Shown piece after piece: positions 58,267 through 64,000 of a DNA stretch of 64,000 nt. Origin of the DNA: SG8-4 sp964598225 (lineage in GTDB: Bacteria > Planctomycetota > Phycisphaerae > Sedimentisphaerales > Anaerobacaceae); assembly GCA_964598225.1 (NCBI GenBank), contig CAZRBG010000023.1, positions 1 to 64,000 on the forward strand, in the 5' to 3' direction. Position 1 is the stretch's first letter. Each line of letters starts with the position of its first letter. Made by a program: the position numbers and the translations under genes. The notes beneath the pieces were generated by a model that was given only the letters and a program-made list of their open reading frames with translations, was not told the origin of the DNA and ran no database searches.

Positions 58267-60288
58267 TCAGGACTGCCCGCGCAAGGTCTCCATTCGATCG
58301 ATAAGCTCATCGCCGAGTGCCGTCTTGGTCGCTATATGTTTTTCGATCTCTTGGACGAAGCTGTTTTCCTCGAATGTGCCTCTGACCCGCTCGAAATCAG
58401 CCTGTCTGGTTTGCCGGTTCCCGTCGATCCCGTATCCTGTTTGAGCTGTCGGGGCGAATTCCTTTCTGGCATCGGCATCGAGCATCTCGTCAAGCTGCAC
58501 GACCGCCGTCTTCCAGTCGGTTATCATTGAGACAACGTCGTCGGGGGTCAGGTGATCGAGCGTTTTGCCCAGGCGCTGCTGCAAAACGTTTGCCGTCCAC
58601 GCCCACTCATACGTTATGTAGTCTGCGTGCATCGACTGAAATGCCTGAGAAACCTGATCCATCGTTTCAAGCGTTCCGCTCTCGGTCTTTTCGATCAGTT
58701 GCTCGACGGCCTTCTCAGGGGCGAACATGCCGGCCAGATCAACCCACTTGCCGGGTCCGATATCGGTTTGAGGTTCAAGAACCGCTCGCAGATCCTCCAC
58801 ATTATTTAGCTGCTTGTCTGCAAGTCGCTTGATAAGGCAGTTGCCCAGGAATTTGTCTATACCCAGCCTGTAGAGTTTGAGTCCCTTGGTGAGCGACGTG
58901 CCCTTTATCCGGACACTGTGGTATGCAAAGTACTCCGAAGTTTCGCCGGAGGTGTCCTTGAGTTTGGCCAGCAGCGCCGAGCCGTTGAGCATTTTCTGGA
59001 CCGTGTACGGACTGAGAAGTTGAAAGTTTATGCAGTCCAGCTTGTTCGGAGCCTTTCTCCTGTCGCGCCCGGGCCACTTCCGCGCGTCGCGAATCGTACC
59101 TACGCTGCGTAAATTGACGCCGGGAACGAGAATGCTCTCGTCCTCATGCTCGATCAGGTATGAGAAAGGCAGGTCGGAAGTGTCGGAGTTGCGGTAATGC
59201 CGCCCCATCACTACGGTGAAGGGCCCGACCTTTGCGGGCCAGAGCACGTAGGAATCGCTGGCCGTCTTGGAGCCTCGCTCGACGATGCCCTGATGCACCG
59301 GCCCGAATTTGTACATGTGGTTGCTCTGGTTGGTTCCGCTGCCGGCGTTGAGGAATGAAAACAGGCCGGCGATTAACAACGTCGATTTGTGGTGCGTGAC
59401 TGTGTACGGGCCGGCGAACACGGAGCACGCCTCACCGTGAAAGCCGCCGCAGTTGGCGAAGAACACGGAGTTTTCCGCCGAGTATTGCCTGGACAAAACG
59501 GTGCCCTGGCCTATGAAGGATTTGTATATTATCGTTCCGTCTGAGATGCTCGATCCGCTGCAGGCGATGAAATGCTCTGCGAACACTCCCGGGCCGACAT
59601 AAACGGGATCTTCGGGGCAGCTATTTATCGAGCCGTTCTCCAGCTTGTTGACACCCTCCAGAACGCCCGCCGGCCCTATCTTGGTATTCTTGATCATTCG
59701 GCAGTTGATGATCCTTGCTCCTTTGCCCACCAGGCCCGTCGATGATGTAACAGAAGCTGTATAGTCGGCAATCATCTGTTGCAGCTTTTCGATCAATCCG
59801 GGCTTGTGTCGGTAGAAGACCATGATATAAGCTTTTTGGGCGGAAAGGCCGTCATAAATCGGTATTTCTCTGCCGCCAGCCTCGTTAACTACGGCTACTT
59901 CCACGCCGTTGCCGAAACTTGTCGGACCCTCGACGGCAAGTAGGTCTATGTTTTCTATTACCGCATCTTCTTCTATCACATAATTGGCGATGCAGTTTTT
60001 GACCCCGCTGATGTACACATTGTCGCCGATCGTGCAGTTGTGGATCGTTGCATGACTGATACCGGTCGGCCGGGTAATGCCGCCGAAAAACGAAACGTGC
60101 TTTTCGAATCTGCCGAGTTTCACGTGTCCGGAAAAGTGCGTCGTCTTGACGGTCTCGGCTCGAAAACCCGGGGCCGCTGAGACCTTCGACCAGTCGTCGC
60201 AACTGCATCCCTCATTTGTCAACTGTGCAATTTGATCTTCCGAAATAGGCTGATAAGCCTTTTGACAACAGGTGAGTTCTAATGTCAT
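58267..60288 (-). CDS. DUF4954 left-handed beta-helix protein
   Basis: A 673-residue protein that I place in DUF4954. N-terminal Cys-rich segment (LTCCQKAY, EGCSCDDW), then hexapeptide-repeat, left-handed beta-helix stretches: ATIHNCTIGDNVYISGVKNC, IANYVIEEDAVIENIDLLA, GKGARIINCRMIKNTKIG, DGTIIYKSFIGQGTVLSRQY and FGPVHQGIVERGSKTASDSY. The C-terminal third is helical. Such helices occur in acyl- and nucleotidyl-transferases such as GlmU. Its position directly upstream of nagB suggests a role in amino-sugar metabolism; the reaction is unknown. Confidence 0.72.
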   Translation of the reverse strand: MTLELTCCQKAYQPISEDQIAQLTNEGCSCDDWSKVSAAPGFRAETVKTTHFSGHVKLGRFEKHVSFFGGITRPTGISHATIHNCTIGDNVYISGVKNCIANYVIEEDAVIENIDLLAVEGPTSFGNGVEVAVVNEAGGREIPIYDGLSAQKAYIMVFYRHKPGLIEKLQQMIADYTASVTSSTGLVGKGARIINCRMIKNTKIGPAGVLEGVNKLENGSINSCPEDPVYVGPGVFAEHFIACSGSSISDGTIIYKSFIGQGTVLSRQYSAENSVFFANCGGFHGEACSVFAGPYTVTHHKSTLLIAGLFSFLNAGSGTNQSNHMYKFGPVHQGIVERGSKTASDSYVLWPAKVGPFTVVMGRHYRNSDTSDLPFSYLIEHEDESILVPGVNLRSVGTIRDARKWPGRDRRKAPNKLDCINFQLLSPYTVQKMLNGSALLAKLKDTSGETSEYFAYHSVRIKGTSLTKGLKLYRLGIDKFLGNCLIKRLADKQLNNVEDLRAVLEPQTDIGPGKWVDLAGMFAPEKAVEQLIEKTESGTLETMDQVSQAFQSMHADYITYEWAWTANVLQQRLGKTLDHLTPDDVVSMITDWKTAVVQLDEMLDADARKEFAPTAQTGYGIDGNRQTRQADFERVRGTFEENSFVQEIEKHIATKTALGDELIDRMETLRGQS

Positions 60289-60382
60289 TCTCTTGTCCTC
60301 ATACAGGTTAGTATCGTATGCCTCAAAGCACTAAACAATAGTTTGTAACAGAGCCACTGTTAAGTTATCGGCGAAATGAACA

Positions 60383-60402
60383 ATATGCATAAAAATGCAT
60401 AT
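60383..60402. promoter_or_regulatory. 20-bp inverted repeat operator candidate
   Basis: ATATGCAT-AAAA-ATGCATAT, perfect 8-bp arms with a 4-bp spacer, in the 274-bp region between the divergent DUF4954/nagB genes and the gene at 60563. It is positioned to be bound by a dimeric regulator. Confidence 0.5.
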
Positions 60403-60500
60403 CTAAATTCGCAGAGTAGGTTACAGAGCGTCCGAATCTGCCTGCGACAAGATTTTGTTAAAATAGACTATTAATTATCCACAAAATTTGGATGAATAGG

Positions 60501-60529
60501 TTGGAAAGTGCCGATGAATAACATACTAT
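60501..60529 (+). promoter_or_regulatory. Weak promoter candidate for the gene at 60563
   Basis: -35 TTGGAA (60501-60506), 17-nt spacer, -10 TACTAT (60524-60529), 33 nt before the ATG. Confidence 0.35.
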
Positions 60530-60562
60530 GAATCCAAGCTTATTGACTATTTAACATTAACA

Positions 60563-61111
60563 ATGCCGAATCAAGTAAGAGTAGCAAAAGTACTGGCAGC
60601 GCTGCTGGCCTCAATGACCATCGGGGCCATTGTCCTGATGGTGCTGGGCAACAATCCCCCGGCGGCGGGCCCGTTCTCTCTTTGGACCTACTATTCCCTG
60701 GACCCGATAAAGACGGCTATTTCTACTGATGTTACTCCACCGGCCGGAAGATGGAACCGAATCGAGATTTATTACAGCGGCACCAGAGCCGGCAATATAC
60801 GGCGATTAGTCTCTCGCAACGGCATGTCAAATCCCCAAGACGCCAACTTCCACTTCTGCCTTTGCAACGGCTTAGGCGGCCCCGACGGCCAGATTCTTCC
60901 CACCGTGAAATGGCGAAAACAGTGGTCTGCTATTCCGGGCCGCGGCTGGTACGGCAACGGCCAGACCATCCGAATCTGCATCGTCGCAGACGGCAAAACC
61001 GCCAGAATAACTGACAATCAGGCCAAGAGACTGCAGATATTGGTCGAGACTCTCTGTAAGCGATTCTCGATTCGTCCCAAATCCATCGGATTTCCCCGCG
61101 GCTGGAGTTGA
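60563..61111 (+). CDS. Membrane-anchored amidase-like protein
   Basis: A 182-residue protein with an N-terminal membrane segment (VAKVLAALLASMTIGAIVLM, 7-26) and a periplasmic domain: RIEIYYSGTRAGNIRRLVSR, NFHFCLCNGLGGPDGQILPT, KWRKQWSAIPGRGWYGNGQT, IRICIVADGK and ALVETLCKRFSIRP-like end. The order of strands and the GLGGPDGQI...W pattern fit the N-acetylmuramoyl-L-alanine amidase_2/PGRP fold. The zinc-binding His residues expected in active amidases are mostly not evident (only one His, in NFHFC). It may bind rather than cut peptidoglycan. It is divergent from DUF4954. Confidence 0.5.
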   Translation: MPNQVRVAKVLAALLASMTIGAIVLMVLGNNPPAAGPFSLWTYYSLDPIKTAISTDVTPPAGRWNRIEIYYSGTRAGNIRRLVSRNGMSNPQDANFHFCLCNGLGGPDGQILPTVKWRKQWSAIPGRGWYGNGQTIRICIVADGKTARITDNQAKRLQILVETLCKRFSIRPKSIGFPRGWS

Positions 61112-61261
61112 GTCCATATATCGATACCTGATGTTCGTTCAGGTTCGAGAACCATCCTATCAGTCCATTTGAAGAACCATCGATCTTCCGTTAAAATGCC
61201 CTCTGTTCTAATAGGGGCGAATTGCAGTCGGCCCCCGTTCGTAGTGGCGCCGTCAGAGCCT

Positions 61262-61450
61262 GCCCTGAGCGGAGCCGAAGGGCGTTTTTCTTTAATGCTC
61301 TCCGCAGGATGGCCAAGCCATTACGAGCACACTACAAACGTCGGGTGGCAGCTTCATCGGTGATTGCCTTTCGTGGCGAGGCCGTCCCGGCCTTGAGTCC
61401 CGCGGGCATCTTGCCCGCGTCAGAGCACAAGGGCAAGATGCCCTCGCCAC
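61262..61450. repeat. REP-like element and long hairpin upstream of the KARI-like gene
   Basis: A GCCCTGAGCGGAGCCGAAGG element (61262-61283) is followed by an imperfect hairpin (61373-61450) with ends GTGGCGAG/CTCGCCAC and inner GGGCATCTTGCCC/GGGCAAGATGCCC. The rest of 61112-61500 holds no gene. Confidence 0.75.
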
Positions 61451-61500
61451 ATGGGGCTGGTCCTTTCCCGATTAAACGTACTACGAACAGGAGTATTATC

Positions 61501-62511
61501 ATGGCTAAAATCTATCGCGACGAAGATGTGGATATGCGAGTTCTTGAGAGCCGAAACATCGGTATTATCGGTTACGGCAATCAGGGACGCGCCCAAGCCT
61601 TGAACCTCAGAGACAGCGGTTTTGAAATAGTGATCGGCAACAGAGACGACGACTATAAGGACCTGGCTGTTAAGGACGGATTCGAAGTGCATCCGATAAG
61701 CCGCGTCGCCGCCGATTCGGATGTCATTCTGTTTCTGATACCGGACGAGGTCCAGCCCCAGGTTTACGAGCAGGAAATAGAACCTCATCTGAATGCCGGC
61801 GATATTCTGTGCTTTGCAAGCGGCTATAACGTCTACTACAAAATGATTCAACCGCCCTCCGGCGCAGGCGTTGTCATGGTGGCGCCTCGCATGATCGGCG
61901 AGGCCGTCCGCAGTCTGTACGAGGAAGGTTTCGGCTTTCCGTGTCTGGTCGCCGGCGAGAATGATAGTGACGGCCGATTCATGTCGATCGCACTGGCGCT
62001 TGCCAAGGCCATCGGGGCAACGCGGCTCGGAGCGTTCGAGTCTTCGTTCAGGGAAGAAGCCGTTATCGACCTTTTCGCCGAACAGATGCTCTGGCCGGGC
62101 ATAATCAAGCTTTGCCTGCTGTATTTCGAGAAGTTGATCGAAAACGGCTGCGATCCTAAAATCGTGACGACCGAGCTCTATCTGTCCGGTGAGTTTGTCG
62201 AGATTGCCAAGGCGATGATCACTCACGGCTTCTTCGGCCAATTAAAGCTCCACTCCCAAACCAGTCAGTTCGGCCAGCTCTCATCCGCAGAACGAATGGC
62301 CCCGCCGCAGCTTCTGGAGCAGATCGATGGGGTGATGGATGAAATCTGCTCGGGCAAGTTCCATCAGAAATGGGCCAAAGAACAAAAAGACGACAAGCCC
62401 AACATGCAAAAGCTGTGGGCCGAAGCCCTCAATCATCCCCTCGCTAAAGCAGAAGCGGAGCTTGAGTCTTTGCGCAAAATAGTCGCCAGGTCTTACGGTG
62501 GTTCGGATTAA
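61501..62511 (+). CDS. Ketol-acid reductoisomerase-like protein, catalytic residues altered
   Basis: A 336-residue relative of class I IlvC. Rossmann motif NIGIIGYGNQGRAQALNLRD (19-38). The acidic Mg2+ ligands D190 and E194 are kept in ESSFREEAVIDLFAEQ. At positions where class I enzymes have the catalytic His (about 107) and Lys (about 130), this protein has S107 (FASGYN) and R130 (VAPRMIGE). The second-helix acidic pair is also changed (TTELYLSGEF). The fold is therefore KARI but the chemistry may not be. ATG 61501 has AGGAG upstream; an upstream in-frame extension lies in repeat DNA and is rejected. There are no branched-chain amino-acid genes nearby. Confidence 0.75.
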   Translation: MAKIYRDEDVDMRVLESRNIGIIGYGNQGRAQALNLRDSGFEIVIGNRDDDYKDLAVKDGFEVHPISRVAADSDVILFLIPDEVQPQVYEQEIEPHLNAGDILCFASGYNVYYKMIQPPSGAGVVMVAPRMIGEAVRSLYEEGFGFPCLVAGENDSDGRFMSIALALAKAIGATRLGAFESSFREEAVIDLFAEQMLWPGIIKLCLLYFEKLIENGCDPKIVTTELYLSGEFVEIAKAMITHGFFGQLKLHSQTSQFGQLSSAERMAPPQLLEQIDGVMDEICSGKFHQKWAKEQKDDKPNMQKLWAEALNHPLAKAEAELESLRKIVARSYGGSD

Positions 62512-62560
62512 CTCACCGGTAAAGGCTGTTAATTATATAAAGGCCGTCCCAGAAATCGTT

Positions 62561-62590
62561 TTGAAAAAGACAAGTTTTAGTGAATAATAT
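62561..62590 (+). promoter_or_regulatory. Promoter for the protease-like gene
   Basis: -35 TTGAAA (62561-62566), 18-nt spacer, -10 TAATAT (62585-62590). The leader would be about 140 nt for the ATG at 62740. Confidence 0.5.
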
Positions 62591-62739
62591 AGGTTCATTC
62601 GTAGTCGATAATTGCTGGAAGCTCTTTTGGTACGAAACGGTGAAGGATGATACGGATGCGGGAGTTCATAACGAGAGACCACTTTGTAAGGTGGAAAGGC
62701 TTGCTTCCCTTGCAGTTTCTCTATTCTTATGAAGCAAAT

Positions 62740-63981
62740 ATGAGAAAGACACATTTCGGCGTCGCTCTGATATTCCTGACAGCAAGTTTTCTTTTCTCCG
62801 GCTGTCAATCAAGCCCACGAAGAGCTGGTGAAACCCCGGAGATTCTGGCCGAATTTGAATATGAGGTTCTCAGCGATATGAAGGATATTTCTTTGCCCGT
62901 CAAGTTCAAGGGCGAAGAATATCAATTCGTTATAGATACCGGTTCAACGGACACAGTGTTCGACGACTCATTCAAGGATAAACTCGGAAAACGGTTTCTA
63001 TGGCCCAAGAAAGGGACAGGGGCTGGCGGCAAAAAAATCAAGGTCGAGTATTTTCATGTTCCGGATGCTTATCTCGGCCCCTTCAATCTGAAACATCACA
63101 CCGGACCTCTTATAACAGTTACAGATCTTGATAGGCTGATTCCCGATGAGAAGAGAACGTACCAAGGCATTATCGGCATGGACTTCCTGGACAAATACGT
63201 CGTCCGGATAGATTTCGACAACAAGAAAGTGACTTTCTTCAAGGCTGAGAAGGATGTGGATATGTTCTTTTTCCTTAGGCCCAAAGAAAACCGCCATCCC
63301 GAATGGGGAGAGCCGATACAACTAAAAACAAAACTCTTCTCTAACCTTAGGTATATCAACGCACAGCTCTCGGACAATATTTCTGCCGATTTCCTGGTTG
63401 ATAGCGGTTGGGCTGCTCAGAGTGCGTTGAGCAGCAGTTTGTTCGAGAAAATTCATCCTGATGTGACAATCGGGCCAAAAAGTGAGAATACATCGCCAAA
63501 TATTACTCTGTTTTCTAACCTCAATGCAAAACTGATAGAGAGGTTTTCTGTCGGTTCGTTTGAATACAAAGATCAGTTGTTTCAGAAGAAGAATCAGTCC
63601 ATACTGGGTTTGCCATTCTTGTCCCGTCACTCAGTGACCTTTGATTTTCCCAACAACGTGATGTATCTAAAAAGAGGCAAAGACTTCCATAAACAATCGC
63701 TTATTTACCATATTAAGGGACTGTTTAAGCTAAGCGCTGAGGACTTCACTGTCCTGGAGGTTGATCCCGACGGCCCAGCATATGGAAGGATCCGAGAAAA
63801 AGATATTCTCGTGAGGATAAATGACCGGAACGTCTCATCTCTCAGTGTTGTGGGATGGGTAAAATTCCTGTCACAACTATCCGTGCCAAAAGGCGGAGAA
63901 CTCACCTTTAATTTCAAACGTGGTGATAAAATGGTCACAATTGCGGTTAGTAAACATGATCTGGATGCAAGTGAGAACTAA
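62740..63981 (+). CDS. Retropepsin-like aspartic protease lipoprotein with PDZ domain
   Basis: A 413-residue exported protein. The lipobox FLFSGC marks C22. The first pepsin-like repeat has D66-T-G in FVIDTGSTDTVFD and GIIGMDFLDKYVVRIDF. The second has D221-S-G in FLVDSGWAAQSALS and SILGLPFLSRHSVTFDF. Residues about 335-410 form a PDZ domain (GPAYGRIREKDILVRINDRN). Clan AA proteases normally need two D-T/S-G motifs; here both are in one chain. The ATG at 62740 is chosen because the lipoprotein signal starts there; an earlier in-frame ATG at 62647 would add 31 residues before it. Confidence 0.8.
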   Translation: MRKTHFGVALIFLTASFLFSGCQSSPRRAGETPEILAEFEYEVLSDMKDISLPVKFKGEEYQFVIDTGSTDTVFDDSFKDKLGKRFLWPKKGTGAGGKKIKVEYFHVPDAYLGPFNLKHHTGPLITVTDLDRLIPDEKRTYQGIIGMDFLDKYVVRIDFDNKKVTFFKAEKDVDMFFFLRPKENRHPEWGEPIQLKTKLFSNLRYINAQLSDNISADFLVDSGWAAQSALSSSLFEKIHPDVTIGPKSENTSPNITLFSNLNAKLIERFSVGSFEYKDQLFQKKNQSILGLPFLSRHSVTFDFPNNVMYLKRGKDFHKQSLIYHIKGLFKLSAEDFTVLEVDPDGPAYGRIREKDILVRINDRNVSSLSVVGWVKFLSQLSVPKGGELTFNFKRGDKMVTIAVSKHDLDASEN

Positions 63982-64000
63982 ATACCGGCCACATGACATT

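Noticed and set aside
61222..61500. N-terminal extension of the KARI-like gene to an upstream start
   Set aside because: The extension translates REP and hairpin repeats (ACPERSRRAF); ATG 61501 has AGGAG and begins the family.

Overview
The window looks like a chromosomal segment of a planctomycete, most likely of the Phycisphaerae/Sedimentisphaerales type. This rests on gene content: an S1 sulfatase, a DUF5060/DUF4038 glycosidase, a glycoside hydrolase family 2 lipoprotein, Tat-exported TIM-barrel and FAD proteins, a methyltransferase/PQQ-propeller fusion, a filamentous-haemagglutinin-type secreted protein, DUF4954 and a second, altered PurF. No rRNA, phage, CRISPR array or transposase was seen. 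Two tRNAs are present (Ser-CGA and Val-CAC).

Layout. 1-606 is the 3' end of a probable GHMP-type sugar kinase. 850-4760 is an island of small toxin-antitoxin-like genes, all on the + strand: HicB-like; an addiction-module protein overlapping a DUF4258/DUF2283 pair; DUF433/DUF5615; RHH/PIN; and DUF433 with a truncated DUF5615. Most units have their own sigma70-like promoter, and they are separated by spacers built from short-period (7, 8 and 9 nt) tandem repeats. 4890-9991 is a three-gene polysaccharide cluster (bi-domain oxidoreductase, heparinase-like protein, glycosyltransferase). 10184-13790 is a ribose-type sugar ABC transporter operon, divergent from a FucP-type symporter (14147-15505). 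15593-22813 holds tRNA-Ser, a TIM-barrel protein, decayed gene remnants, a very large PQQ-propeller protein and a sulfatase. 23116-26960 holds tRNA-Val, a membrane protein and a secreted protein plus glycosidase pair. 27008-28408 is rpmA-obgE with a clear promoter and a terminator. 28977-31742 is a two-partner-secretion exoprotein.

31872-37663 is an L-arabinose-type operon on the - strand: Na+/solute symporter, ribulokinase, ribulose-5-phosphate 4-epimerase and a FucI-fold isomerase. metK (+) follows. From 39178 to 55735 everything is on the - strand: esterase, FAD oxidoreductase, amino-acid permease, TIM-barrel protein, O-methyltransferase, membrane protein, PurF-like/PurM/PurF, thioesterase, sugar porter, GH2 enzyme and a UroD-family protein. 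55989-57050 is a SurA/PrsA-like chaperone. NagB and DUF4954 (57319-60288, -) follow, then an amidase-like protein, a ketol-acid-reductoisomerase-like protein with altered active-site residues, and a two-motif aspartic-protease-like lipoprotein with a PDZ domain.

Functionally this is a glycan-scavenging lifestyle: secreted hydrolases and a sulfatase release sugars (fucose, arabinose, amino sugars), which enter by FucP, SSS, sugar-porter and ABC systems and are routed to arabinose and amino-sugar catabolism. The structure least explained by genes is the abundance of period-7 and period-9 tandem repeats, often in inverted pairs, abutting stop codons or running in frame through coding sequence. 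Functions were assigned by reading motifs only; no database search was run.
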